Shown: positions 25,925 through 34,756, counted from the first letter of the stretch. The stretch is 46,547 nt of DNA from CAYMGQ01 sp964390055 (GCA_964390055.1 CAYMGQ010000015.1:1-46547), one strand, 5' to 3'. Translations and numbers: made by a program. Notes: generated by a model not told the origin, from the sequence alone.

Positions 25925-26641
25925 ATGACAAAGCAGGTGTTGGTTATAGAGGATGACAAAATTAACCAAAGATTAGTTAAGGATACCCTTGAGAAAGAGG
26001 GCTATACTGTTATTGTAGTAGCCAATGGCGAGGATGGGCTTGTAGCCTTTAAGTCATATGATCCAGATATAATATTAATTGATCTTTATTTGCCAGGTAT
26101 AAGTGGCATTGAGACAGCCGACAGAATTAGACAAGTAGAAGAGAAAAGGGCTATTTATACCCCTATCGTGGCAATGACTGCAACAGTTTCGACACAAATA
26201 AGGCAAGATTGTTTTAAGGTTGGTATTGATAAGCTAATAAGCAAACCAATAGATATTAGAGATTTAAATTATTTAGTGGAACAATTTTTTAAAAGCAATA
26301 CTATGGATATGGAAAAAGCATTAATAGATTTAGAGGGGGACAGCCAGCTATTACAAGAATTGACGGAGGAATTCATTGGGAAAAATTATGCTAACTCATT
26401 AATTAAGGATATAGGTAATGCCATAGATAGGGAGGATTATTATAATTTATATAAGCAAGCTCATAAACTTAAAGGTGCTGCGGCTTGCATACGTGCAAAT
26501 AATATATACAATATATCATGCAAACTGGAATCCAAGGGGAAAAGTCATACTATGCAAGGAACAAAGGAATTACTTTATTCCCTAAAGGAAGAGTATAAAA
26601 AGTTAAAAAACTATGTATTAAATTATAGATGGTATAAATAA
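25925..26641 (+). CDS. Response regulator with Hpt domain (phosphorelay)
   Basis: 238 residues. Receiver domain (1-122) with E9-D10-D11, Asp53 and Lys107. The C-terminal Hpt domain (about 128-235) carries the phospho-transfer His180 in AHKLKGAA, followed by the usual LESKGK segment. It could take phosphate from a hybrid kinase and pass it to another receiver, perhaps the REC domain of the preceding gene. RBS AGGGGGA precedes ATG 25925. The two genes form a likely operon. The cognate kinase is not visible. Confidence 0.92.
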   Translation: MTKQVLVIEDDKINQRLVKDTLEKEGYTVIVVANGEDGLVAFKSYDPDIILIDLYLPGISGIETADRIRQVEEKRAIYTPIVAMTATVSTQIRQDCFKVGIDKLISKPIDIRDLNYLVEQFFKSNTMDMEKALIDLEGDSQLLQELTEEFIGKNYANSLIKDIGNAIDREDYYNLYKQAHKLKGAAACIRANNIYNISCKLESKGKSHTMQGTKELLYSLKEEYKKLKNYVLNYRWYK

Positions 26642-26761
26642 TTCCCTGTATGAAGTTTGTTGTTGGGCTGGGATTTAAAAACAAACTTTTGGGCATTCTA
26701 TTTTTAATCCTTTATTTATATTTTATTTTAAACAATTAAAATGGCGGAGGGAGAAATACAT

Positions 26762-29689
26762 ATGACATTTCATGTTGGAAAAGAATACAGTGGCTTTAAA
26801 TTAATAGAGCAGACAGAGATTAAAGAGATTAGGTCTACTGCCCTGAAATTTAAACATATTAAAAGTGCCTGTAGGTTATTATATATTAAAAATGATGATG
26901 ATAATAAGGTTTTTGCCATAAGCTTTAGAACTCCACCCCAGGATAGTACGGGTTTGCCGCACATATTAGAACATTCTGTATTATGTGGTTCCAGAAAATA
27001 CCCTAGCAAGGATCCCTTTGTAGAGTTGGCTAAAGGATCATTAAATACTTTTCTAAATGCTATGACCTTTCCTGACAAGACAATGTATCCTATTGCTAGT
27101 AGAAATGATAAAGATTTTCACAATTTAATGAGTGTTTATTTGGATGCTGTATTTTATCCTAATATTTACGACAAACCACAAATTTTCGCCCAAGAGGGTT
27201 GGCATTATGATATTAAAAGTCCTGAAGACGAAATTTCATACAAGGGTGTTGTCTATAATGAAATGAAGGGAGTTTTTTCATCTCCTGAACAGATAATGTT
27301 TAGAAAAATCCAGGAATCATTATTTCCTGATACAGCATATGGATATGACTCAGGTGGTGATCCTGAAGTTATACCTAAGTTAAGCCGAGATCAGTTCTTA
27401 GACTATCATAGGAATTTTTATCATCCATCCAATAGTTATATATATTTATATGGCAACGGGGATATAATGAAACATTTAGAATTAATTAATGATGAATACT
27501 TAAGTGATTTCCATGAAAAGGATATAGATTCTAAGATTGATCTGCAGAAACCCTATACACAAGCCAAAACTTGCTTGACGGAGTATTCAATATCTCAGGA
27601 TGAAAGTGAGGTTAATAAAACCTTCTTAAGCCTAAACTTTGTTGTAGGGCAGTCCACTAACCCCGAATTACATATGGCATTTGATATTTTAACATATTTA
27701 CTTTTACATACTTCAGCATCTCCATTAAAAAAGGCCTTGCTAGAGGCTTCTCTAGGAGAAGATGTTTTTGGTTCTTATGACAATAGCATTTTACAGCCGG
27801 TTTTAAGTGTTGTTGTTAAGAATACTAATGAAGACTTAAAGGAAAAATTTGAAACTGTTGTTTTTGACACATTGCAAGAACTTGTGGAAGAAGGAATTGA
27901 TAAGGAACTTGTAGAGGCTGCCATTAATATCTATGAATTTAAATTGAAGGAGGCAGACTATGGAAGATACCCTAAAGGGTTAATATATGGAATGAAAGCT
28001 ATGGAAAGTTGGCTTTATAATGAAAATCCTTTGCTACACCTAACTTATGAACCTTTACTAGAAAAAGTAAGAGCCGCATTATCAACTAATTATTTTGAAA
28101 ACTTAATAGAAAATTATTTGTTGTACAATCAACATAGGACCCTGGTAATTGTTAAACCTAAAAAAGGCTTAGTCCAGGAAGTTGAGGAGAGAGTAAGGGA
28201 AGAACTAGCCCTATTTAAGGAAAGTTTAACTGTAAAGGAATTAGAGGATTTGATTAACAATACAAAAAATTTGAAGAAATACCAGGAGGAAGCAAATAAG
28301 GTAGAGGATTTAGAGAAAATACCCTTGATATCTTTGGAAGACATTGATAGGGAGGTTGATATGCTACCCTTAATTGAGAAAAAACAAGATAATATACCAG
28401 TACTATTCCATCCATTAATGACCAATGATATTTTATATATTAGCTTGGTATTTGATACAAGGGTAGTTCCCCAGGATCTTATTCCCTATATAAGTCTATT
28501 AAGCTTAATACTAGGAAGAGTCAACACTAAAAAGTATGGCTATGAAGACCTAGCAAAGCAAATGGATATTTATACAGGTGGAATAGATTTTAATGTGGAA
28601 GCATTTTCACCTAAAAATAATCACAATGATTTTTTGCCAAAATTTATTGTTAGATCTAGTTCCTTAACAGGACAGATACCAAAGCTCTTTGAGTTAATGG
28701 GAGAAATACTTGGCAATACAAAATTTGATAACCCTAAACGTTTGAAAGAAATAATTCAAGAAACCAAGTCTAGGTTGGAAATGAATATTTTACAGAATGG
28801 CCATACTGTGGCTGCTAGAAGAGCAACATCATATTTTTCACCTATAGGATACTATAAGGAAAAGTGTATAGGAATTGAATTCTATAAATTTATAGTAGAC
28901 CTTGAAAAAAACTTTGATTTCAAGGCTGAACAAATACAAAATAATTTACAGGAGTTATCAAGAAAGATCTTCAATCGTCAAAACTTGATTATAAGTGTAG
29001 GGATGGAGGAAGAAAACTATAAAGACTATCAAGAAAACTCTGATCTTTTGATGAAATATATAGATGATAATGACTTTGCAAAATACAAATATAGCTTTAG
29101 TCCATCAAGAAATAATGAAGGACTACTAACTTCTAGCAAAGTCCAATATGTAGCGAAGGCATACAATTTTAAAGAATTGGGTTATGACTACACCGGACAT
29201 TTACAGGTCCTAAAAACAATAATAGGGTTAAATTATCTATGGAATAAAATAAGGGTAACTGGTGGAGCCTACGGTGCTATGGTAGGGTTTAGTAGGAGTG
29301 GAAACTTTTATTTCACATCTTATAGAGATCCCAATTTAGATAGGACACTGAAAGCTTATAATCTGGCCTATGATTATATTAAAAACTTTGATGCCGATGC
29401 GAGGGAAAATGAAAAATATATTATAGGAACTCTTAGTAATGTAGATGCACCCTTAACACCCTATATGAAGACACAACGCTCTATAGCTAATTATATCAGC
29501 GGTATTAGTAAGAAAGATTTGCAAAGGGAGAGGGATGAGATATTAAATACTAAGCCAGAGGATATTCGTAATTTGGCCGATTTGGTTAAGGATACTATGG
29601 ATCAAAATATTCTATGCGTTCTAGGTAATGAGGAGAAAATCAGGGCTAACAAAGAAATATTTGATAAGCTGGTAAGAATTTTCGATTAA
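26762..29689 (+). CDS. Presequence-protease-type M16C metalloprotease
   Basis: 975 residues, the size of the Cym1/PreP family. The inverted zinc motif HILEH is at residues 67-71, followed by SVLCGSRKYPSKDPFVELAKGSLNTFLNAMTFPD, here quoted only as a landmark in parts: KYPSKDP and LNTFLNAMT. A downstream Glu in VYNEMKGVFSSPE completes the metal site. The remaining M16C-associated domain and second half end in the VSGGAYGA-type stretch (IRVTGGAYGAMVGFSRSG), which binds peptide. It should degrade unfolded peptides in the cytoplasm. ATG 26762 is chosen because GGAGGGAGA sits at 26746-26753, inside the longer frame from 26741. Confidence 0.95.
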   Translation: MTFHVGKEYSGFKLIEQTEIKEIRSTALKFKHIKSACRLLYIKNDDDNKVFAISFRTPPQDSTGLPHILEHSVLCGSRKYPSKDPFVELAKGSLNTFLNAMTFPDKTMYPIASRNDKDFHNLMSVYLDAVFYPNIYDKPQIFAQEGWHYDIKSPEDEISYKGVVYNEMKGVFSSPEQIMFRKIQESLFPDTAYGYDSGGDPEVIPKLSRDQFLDYHRNFYHPSNSYIYLYGNGDIMKHLELINDEYLSDFHEKDIDSKIDLQKPYTQAKTCLTEYSISQDESEVNKTFLSLNFVVGQSTNPELHMAFDILTYLLLHTSASPLKKALLEASLGEDVFGSYDNSILQPVLSVVVKNTNEDLKEKFETVVFDTLQELVEEGIDKELVEAAINIYEFKLKEADYGRYPKGLIYGMKAMESWLYNENPLLHLTYEPLLEKVRAALSTNYFENLIENYLLYNQHRTLVIVKPKKGLVQEVEERVREELALFKESLTVKELEDLINNTKNLKKYQEEANKVEDLEKIPLISLEDIDREVDMLPLIEKKQDNIPVLFHPLMTNDILYISLVFDTRVVPQDLIPYISLLSLILGRVNTKKYGYEDLAKQMDIYTGGIDFNVEAFSPKNNHNDFLPKFIVRSSSLTGQIPKLFELMGEILGNTKFDNPKRLKEIIQETKSRLEMNILQNGHTVAARRATSYFSPIGYYKEKCIGIEFYKFIVDLEKNFDFKAEQIQNNLQELSRKIFNRQNLIISVGMEEENYKDYQENSDLLMKYIDDNDFAKYKYSFSPSRNNEGLLTSSKVQYVAKAYNFKELGYDYTGHLQVLKTIIGLNYLWNKIRVTGGAYGAMVGFSRSGNFYFTSYRDPNLDRTLKAYNLAYDYIKNFDADARENEKYIIGTLSNVDAPLTPYMKTQRSIANYISGISKKDLQRERDEILNTKPEDIRNLADLVKDTMDQNILCVLGNEEKIRANKEIFDKLVRIFD

Positions 29690-29706
29690 TTTTAACCATA
29701 GTATAT

Positions 29707-29743
29707 TTTAGAAGTGCCATGGGGGGTACTTCTAAATTTTTTT
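29707..29743 (+). terminator. Terminator after the M16C protease gene
   Basis: Arms TTTAGAAGTGCC and GGTACTTCTAAA (one G-U), 6-base loop, seven Ts. Confidence 0.92.
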
Positions 29744-29770
29744 GTATCTTTAATGAATATAATATATAAT
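29742..29770 (+). promoter_or_regulatory. Promoter of the folD-metV-metF-lpdA cluster
   Basis: TTGTAT (29742-29747) overlaps the end of the preceding T run, with a 17-base spacer to TATAAT (29765-29770). Start is expected near 29777. Confidence 0.7.
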
Positions 29771-29818
29771 TTATTGAATAATATAAATTTTTAATACTTG
29801 ATAAAGGATGGATATAGT

Positions 29819-30673
29819 ATGGATAAAATAGCTAAAGGAAAACCTGTGGCTGATAATATCAGTAAAAATTTAATGAAAGATATAGGTGTTTTGCATAATG
29901 GGGGATTTTATCCCAGACTTGCTATTGTAAGGGTAGGAAAAGATCCCAACAATTTAGCATATGAAAGGGGAATTTTGTCGAGATTTAAAAAGTTAGGATT
30001 AGCAACCGAGGTTAAGGAGTTTAAAGAGAATATAAGTGAAGAAATATTTGTAAAGGAGCTAGAAGCTATTAATAAAGATGAAAATATCCATGGGATTTTA
30101 ATTCTAAGACCTTTACCAAAACAGTTGAATGAGAACAATATACAGTATAAGATAAATCCTAACAAGGATATTGATTGCTTGAATCCATTAAATGAGGCGA
30201 AATTATTAACAGGGGATAAGACCGGTTTTTTACCCTGCACACCAGCTGCATTAATGGAACTTTTAAAATATTATAAGATAAAAATTCAAGGGAAAAATGC
30301 AGTGGTAGTGGGAAGGTCGATGGTTGTTGGCAAACCTGCGGCCCTACTATTACTAAATGAAAATGCCACTGTAACCATATGCCATTCGAAAACAGAAAAT
30401 ATGAGGGAAATAACCAAAAGTGCCGATATTCTTGTGGTGGCAATTGGAAGGGCTAATTTCATTGATGCAAGCTATGTATCAAAGAATACAGTGGTAATAG
30501 ATGTTGGGATAAATGTGGATTCAGAGGGAAATTTATGTGGTGATGTTGATTTAGAAAATGTAATAAATAAAGTAGCTTCGATAACTCCAGTGCCGGGCGG
30601 TGTAGGGGCGGTTACAACGACCATACTCGCTAAACAATTAATCAAAGCCTGTAAAATACAGAATAATTTGTAA
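29819..30673 (+). CDS. folD: Methylenetetrahydrofolate dehydrogenase FolD, probably lacking cyclohydrolase activity
   Basis: 284 residues, full length. The NAD(P)-binding half is normal (VVVGRSMVVGKPAALLLL, DVGINVD, ITPVPGGVGAVTTTILA). The folate half aligns with E. coli FolD without gaps, but the YxxxK lysine is Ile52 (in YERGI) and the glutamine of GILVQLPLP is Leu96 (GILILRPLP). The third residue, Asp119 in KDIDC, is kept. Lys and Gln are known to be essential for the cyclohydrolase, so this protein is likely a dehydrogenase only. ATG 29819 has AAAGGATGG at 29803-29811; TTG 29798 would include that RBS. metV follows 25 bases on. Confidence 0.9.
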   Translation: MDKIAKGKPVADNISKNLMKDIGVLHNGGFYPRLAIVRVGKDPNNLAYERGILSRFKKLGLATEVKEFKENISEEIFVKELEAINKDENIHGILILRPLPKQLNENNIQYKINPNKDIDCLNPLNEAKLLTGDKTGFLPCTPAALMELLKYYKIKIQGKNAVVVGRSMVVGKPAALLLLNENATVTICHSKTENMREITKSADILVVAIGRANFIDASYVSKNTVVIDVGINVDSEGNLCGDVDLENVINKVASITPVPGGVGAVTTTILAKQLIKACKIQNNL

Positions 30674-30698
30674 AAATGGGGTTCAAGGGGGAATATAA

Positions 30699-31361
30699 AT
30701 GGTTATTTCAGAAAAAAAATCAATAGATGAAATTATAGGGTATTTAAAGCAAAAGGAAAATATCATAGTCATAGGGTGTTCAGAGTGTGCAACAGTTTGC
30801 CAGGTTGGTGGGGACAAAGAGGTTGCGGCAATGGCTAAGCTATTGGACTCAAGGGGAAAAAATATTCTAGCCTGCCTTGTATTAAGTCCAGCATGCCATC
30901 TATTAGCCACAAAGCGGGAATTAAGAAAATACAAAGACCAACTTGTTATGGCCGACGCCGTGCTTTCATTAACCTGTGGAAATGGAACACAAACAATATC
31001 TAAAAGTACAGATATCCCTGTTTACCCCGGAACTAATACAAAATTCATAGGTGAAACCCAAAGAATTGGAAAATTTGAGAAGGCATGTATGGCATGTGGT
31101 GAATGTAAGTTAGGTTGGACTGCAGGTATATGCCCTATAACAAAATGCGCTAAAGGATTGGTAAACGGGCCTTGCGGTGGCTCCAAGGAAGGCAGATGCG
31201 AGGTTAACCCCGAGTGGGACTGTGCCTGGATACTGATCTATGAAAGATTAAAGGAAATGGGAATGTTAGATAATCTAATTAAACTAAGGGAAGCTAGAAG
31301 TTTTAAAAATTCTAGCGGACCGGAAAAAATCAATTTACGAAGAAAAAAAACTTCACTATAG
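30699..31361 (+). CDS. metV: Methylenetetrahydrofolate reductase subunit MetV
   Basis: 220 residues. Matches MetV, also called the methylenetetrahydrofolate reductase C-terminal domain protein. The N-terminal half has GCSECATVCQVGGDKEV; the C-terminal half is a dense cysteine region: CMACGECKLGWTAGICP, ITKCAKGLVNGPCGG, GRCEVNPEWDCAW. These Cys residues bind Fe-S or zinc in acetogen reductases. It partners MetF in reducing methylene-THF to methyl-THF. RBS AAGGGGGAA before ATG. Genes metV and metF are adjacent as in acetogens. Confidence 0.92.
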   Translation: MVISEKKSIDEIIGYLKQKENIIVIGCSECATVCQVGGDKEVAAMAKLLDSRGKNILACLVLSPACHLLATKRELRKYKDQLVMADAVLSLTCGNGTQTISKSTDIPVYPGTNTKFIGETQRIGKFEKACMACGECKLGWTAGICPITKCAKGLVNGPCGGSKEGRCEVNPEWDCAWILIYERLKEMGMLDNLIKLREARSFKNSSGPEKINLRRKKTSL

Positions 31362-31392
31362 AGGTATAACAAAAAGAAAGGGGGGTATTCAC

Positions 31393-32274
31393 ATGTCTTT
31401 ATTGAGGGATGTGCTGGAGGCAGGAGAATTTGCTATTACAGCTGAAATTGCACCTCCTAAGGGGACAGATTTAAGTCGTGAATTAAATTGTGCTAGGGCT
31501 ATTAAGAACAAAGTTCACGGTATAAATGTAACGGATTTTCAATCAGCAGTCTTAAGAGCAACATCATTAGTAACTTGCAAATTATTAAAAGATCAAGGTG
31601 CTGAACCTATATTCCAAATAACTGGAAGGGATAGAAATAGAATAGCAATTCAGGGGGAATTATTGGCGGCTAATATTTTAGGAATTGAAAATGTTCTAGC
31701 CCTTACTGGTGATCATACATCAGTAGGAGACCATCCACAGGCTAAAGCCGTCTATGATTTAGATAGTGTTGGGATATTACAGGCTGCTCAGACATTAATG
31801 CAGGGCAAGGATATGGCAGGTAAACCCCTAAAGGGAAAACCGAACTTTTATCTAGGGGCTTGTGTGACACCGGGTTATGAACCATTAGAATTACAAATTA
31901 TCAAGATGGTAAAAAAAATCAATTCTGGCGCCAGATTCTTCCAAACACAGGCAATTTTTGATATAGATACAATGAGAAGATTTAGAGATAAAACTAAGTT
32001 TTTAGATAGCAAGATATTGGCTGGAATTGTACCCTTGAAATCTCCCGGAATGGCACGTTATATGAATAAAAATATACCGGGTATACATGTACCGGAAATT
32101 TTAATAAGAAGGATGGAAGCCACTGATCATAAGTATAGGTTGAAGGAGGGCATGAGGATTGCAGCGGAATTAATACAAAAATTAAAGGAAGAAAATTTGT
32201 GTGAAGGTGTACATATTATGGCTATTGGTGCCGAAGAGAATGTATCCTGCATACTAGAAATGGCCTGTTTATAA
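31393..32274 (+). CDS. metF: Methylenetetrahydrofolate reductase MetF
   Basis: 293 residues, a TIM-barrel flavoprotein. Key parts: the AEIAPPKGTD start with the catalytic Glu region, VNVTDFQSA-like (GINVTDFQSAVLR), LALTGDHTSVGDHP for the flavin loop, and RFFQTQAIFD. It reduces methylene-THF to methyl-THF with MetV. The RBS AAAGGGGGG precedes ATG. It lies between metV and lpdA in one operon (31-base and 21-base gaps). Confidence 0.95.
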   Translation: MSLLRDVLEAGEFAITAEIAPPKGTDLSRELNCARAIKNKVHGINVTDFQSAVLRATSLVTCKLLKDQGAEPIFQITGRDRNRIAIQGELLAANILGIENVLALTGDHTSVGDHPQAKAVYDLDSVGILQAAQTLMQGKDMAGKPLKGKPNFYLGACVTPGYEPLELQIIKMVKKINSGARFFQTQAIFDIDTMRRFRDKTKFLDSKILAGIVPLKSPGMARYMNKNIPGIHVPEILIRRMEATDHKYRLKEGMRIAAELIQKLKEENLCEGVHIMAIGAEENVSCILEMACL

Positions 32275-32295
32275 TGACAAAAAGGAGGCAAAACA

Positions 32296-33669
32296 ATGAA
32301 AATAATCATAATTGGTGGTGGACCCGGTGGCTATGTTGCAGCTATTAGAGGGGCCATGTTGGGGGCAGATGTAACAGTAATTGAAAAATCTCAACTGGGT
32401 GGTACTTGTTTAAATACTGGCTGTATACCAACAAAAACTTTGCTAAATTCCACTAATATATTAGATAAGCTAAAAAAAGCAAAGTCTTTTGGTATTAAAA
32501 TCCCTGAGGGTGTTGAGGTAGAATTAGATACAATAATGGAAAAAAAGGATAAAACAGTTGCCCAATTGGTAAAAGGAATAGAATTTATTTTTAGACGTAA
32601 AAATGTAAAAATTGTAAGGGGTTTTGCTAGATTAATTAGTCGTAATGAGGTTGAGGTTATAAATATAGATGAGAAAAAACAAATAATCAAGGCTGATAAA
32701 ATAATTCTTGCAACTGGATCGCTTCCTATTGTTCCACCCCTATTCCCCTATGATGGAAAAAAGATAATTACCAGTGAGGAGGCTTTATGCCTAAGAGAAA
32801 TACCAAAATCCATGATTATTGTTGGTGGGGGTATCATAGGCTGTGAATTTGGCCAATTCTTTAATAGTCTAGGTTCCAAAATTACAATTATAGAAAAGGA
32901 AAAACAATTGCTACCCTTTGAAGACGAGGATGTGGCCAGACAGTTGGAAAGAAGTTTCAAAAGAAGGAAAATAGGTATAAAGACAGGCCATGAAATAAGG
33001 AGGATAGATGTAGAAGAGGAAGAGCTTGTTGCTTATTGTAATCAGGACTTAACTATAAAGGCTGAAAAAATGTTAATCTCTGTGGGAAGGAAGGCAAACT
33101 TAACTAACTTGGGTTTAGAGGACATTGGGATTAAAACAAACAAGGGCAGGGTAGTTGTTAATGAGAAAATGGAAACAAACATTGAAGGGATTTATGCTAT
33201 AGGAGATATTGTGGAATCACCCTTGCTGGCACATGTGGCATCTAGAGAGGGGATTGTTGCTATGGAAAATGCTCTAGGAAAGAATAATCAAATGAGCTAT
33301 AAGGCTGTCCCCAGATGCCTATATACTAGCCCGGAGATAGCAAGTGTTGGATTAACAGAAAAGGAAGCTAAAAGAAGAGACTTGTCCTACAGGATTGGAA
33401 AATTTGATTTTAGGGGATTAGGAAAAGCCCAGGCTATTGGAGAGTACTGGGGGTTCACCAAGATATTAGCCGATGATCAAGACAAAATTATTGGTGCCAC
33501 TATTGTTGGGGCTAGTGCAACAGAATTATTAGCCGAACTGACATTGGCTGTAGAATTGGGTTTAACAACAGGGGAGGTTAGGAAAGCAATTCATCCTCAC
33601 CCAACATTGTCAGAGGGTATAATGGAGGCACTAGACGATGTTCACAAGGAAAGCATCCATACTATATAA
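32296..33669 (+). CDS. lpdA: Dihydrolipoyl dehydrogenase-type flavoprotein LpdA
   Basis: 457 residues, no lipoyl domain. FAD fold GGGPGGYVAAIRGA, redox-active disulfide GGTCLNTGCIPTKT (Cys38 and Cys43), NAD-binding GGGIIGCEFGQFF, and C-terminal catalytic HPHPTLSEGI. It oxidises dihydrolipoamide or passes electrons from NADH. No gcvH, gcvT, gcvP or 2-oxo-acid dehydrogenase gene is near. In acetogen clusters lpdA follows metF in the same way, though its role with MetVF is not settled. The RBS AAAGGAGG precedes ATG. It ends 16 bases from a convergent gene with no visible terminator between. Confidence 0.93.
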   Translation: MKIIIIGGGPGGYVAAIRGAMLGADVTVIEKSQLGGTCLNTGCIPTKTLLNSTNILDKLKKAKSFGIKIPEGVEVELDTIMEKKDKTVAQLVKGIEFIFRRKNVKIVRGFARLISRNEVEVINIDEKKQIIKADKIILATGSLPIVPPLFPYDGKKIITSEEALCLREIPKSMIIVGGGIIGCEFGQFFNSLGSKITIIEKEKQLLPFEDEDVARQLERSFKRRKIGIKTGHEIRRIDVEEEELVAYCNQDLTIKAEKMLISVGRKANLTNLGLEDIGIKTNKGRVVVNEKMETNIEGIYAIGDIVESPLLAHVASREGIVAMENALGKNNQMSYKAVPRCLYTSPEIASVGLTEKEAKRRDLSYRIGKFDFRGLGKAQAIGEYWGFTKILADDQDKIIGATIVGASATELLAELTLAVELGLTTGEVRKAIHPHPTLSEGIMEALDDVHKESIHTI

Positions 33670-33685
33670 AATAAATCAAGGAAGG

Positions 33686-33934
33686 TTACAACATATGTTT
33701 TTTAGCCTCAATCAACATTTCATTGGCCTTTTCCATAAAATTAGCAGCCTTTTCTATGTAATTGCACATGTTGTTCTGTGAACTTTGCCGACATTTATTA
33801 GACCATGTTAAATATTGCTTTTGCAAGGATTTATTTTGCTTAATCCAGTGGGCTGATAATATTTTAAAGGTTTTTTTGTCAAAATGAGATGGGGCATCTA
33901 GATTATGATTGTAACTTTCTTGCTTTTTATTCAT
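33686..33934 (-). CDS. Small hypothetical protein in the cooT operon
   Basis: 82 residues. Helical and hydrophilic, with a His/Asn-rich start (SYNHNLDAPSHFDKK), two Cys and three Trp/Tyr-containing segments, and an amphipathic C-terminal helix (NYIEKAANFMEKANEMLIEA). No signal peptide or membrane helix. I do not recognise a family. A strong RBS AAAGGGAGG (minus strand) precedes ATG, and it is the third gene of a probable operon with DUF3842 and cooT (33-base gap). Confidence 0.75.
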   Translation of the reverse strand: MNKKQESYNHNLDAPSHFDKKTFKILSAHWIKQNKSLQKQYLTWSNKCRQSSQNNMCNYIEKAANFMEKANEMLIEAKKHML

Positions 33935-33967
33935 AAGAATCCTCCCTTTGAGTATGTATATCTGTAG

Positions 33968-34384
33968 CTATTTAATGTTAAATTCTTTTTTTATTATAGA
34001 TATTGCATCATTAATTAAAAGCATAAGTGGCTTGTTTTCTAAACCAACCAGTTCAAAATTTTCAGGAACAATAGGTAATAATATTTTTAATGCCTCCGAT
34101 TCAGAGATTGCCTTTGAAATTTTATCGGTAACCTCACCCATCATACCATTGGGCAAAATGATGGAGAAAGGCCCTATAATAATATTAGCTCTTTTTATAG
34201 AGACAATGATAGCATTTTCTCCAGTAGCACCCTTGTTAGCTCGATTTTGCAACATTTTAGAGGTTGCTATAGCATTGGTACCCAAGCTATAAATCTCTAC
34301 ATAATTTGGAAGCTCCTGTCTTAAGGCCTGTACTATCTGGGCTCCTATTCCTCCACCCATTCCATCTATAACTGCTATTATCAT
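33968..34384 (-). CDS. DUF3842 family protein
   Basis: 138 residues. Starts MIIAVIDGMGGGIGAQIVQA, a Rossmann-like nucleotide-binding loop, followed by LGTNAIATSKMLQNRANKGATGENAI and a Pro/Gly turn (SIILPNGMMGEVTDKISKAI). This is the DUF3842 pattern; function unknown. It sits between cooT (27 bases upstream) and the small hypothetical gene, all on the minus strand. The RBS is GGGGGA just before ATG. Confidence 0.85.
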   Translation of the reverse strand: MIIAVIDGMGGGIGAQIVQALRQELPNYVEIYSLGTNAIATSKMLQNRANKGATGENAIIVSIKRANIIIGPFSIILPNGMMGEVTDKISKAISESEALKILLPIVPENFELVGLENKPLMLLINDAISIIKKEFNIK

Positions 34385-34411
34385 TGATTTATCCCCCGAT
34401 AGTGTAGTATT

Positions 34412-34600
34412 TTATATTTTAGCAATATAAATTTTATGTTCCATTAATCTAACTTCCTTTACAAAACCATCAATAATTTTTTGTTCTCCTAATAGGTTCT
34501 TCAAATACACCTTATTATTGCGGGGTTGCAGGTGGGTAACTTTCTCCATTATTTTTTGTTTACCCCTATTAGTAACAAGATATGCTGTTGATTCACACAT
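34412..34600 (-). CDS. cooT: CooT family nickel-binding protein
   Basis: 62 residues, full length for the family. It starts MCESTAYLVTN with the conserved Cys2 used for nickel binding, then the KIMEKVTHLQPRNNKVYLKNLLGEQK core and an FVKEVRLMEHKIYI end. CooT helps insert nickel into CO dehydrogenase in some anaerobes; other members have unknown partners. RBS AGGAGGA before ATG. It heads the minus-strand operon, driven by an extended -10 promoter, and sits beside the folD-metVF-lpdA cluster. Confidence 0.9.
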   Translation of the reverse strand: MCESTAYLVTNRGKQKIMEKVTHLQPRNNKVYLKNLLGEQKIIDGFVKEVRLMEHKIYIAKI

Positions 34601-34641
34601 AATAATCCTCCTACTAGTTTAAGAAATATCTTATTGATAAA

Positions 34642-34670
34642 ATCATACCATAATTAATAAAACCTATCAA
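34642..34670 (-). promoter_or_regulatory. Promoter of the cooT operon
   Basis: On the minus strand TTGATA and TATGAT are separated by 17 bases, with TG in the extended -10 position. Lies in the 194-base gap between divergent cooT and mutS2. Confidence 0.75.
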
Positions 34671-34727
34671 TCAATGATTATGACTAAGGCCTAAAAACTT
34701 TAAACAATTTAAATTTCAACCCATCTA

Positions 34728-34756
34728 TGATAAGGTTAAATATAATATGGTATAAT
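34728..34756 (+). promoter_or_regulatory. Probable promoter of mutS2
   Basis: TATAAT (34751-34756) with an extended TGG just before it; the -35 (TGATAA at about 34728) is weak. Confidence 0.55.

Noticed and set aside
33948..34292. Plus-strand open frame opposite DUF3842
   Set aside because: Antisense shadow of a family-matched gene.
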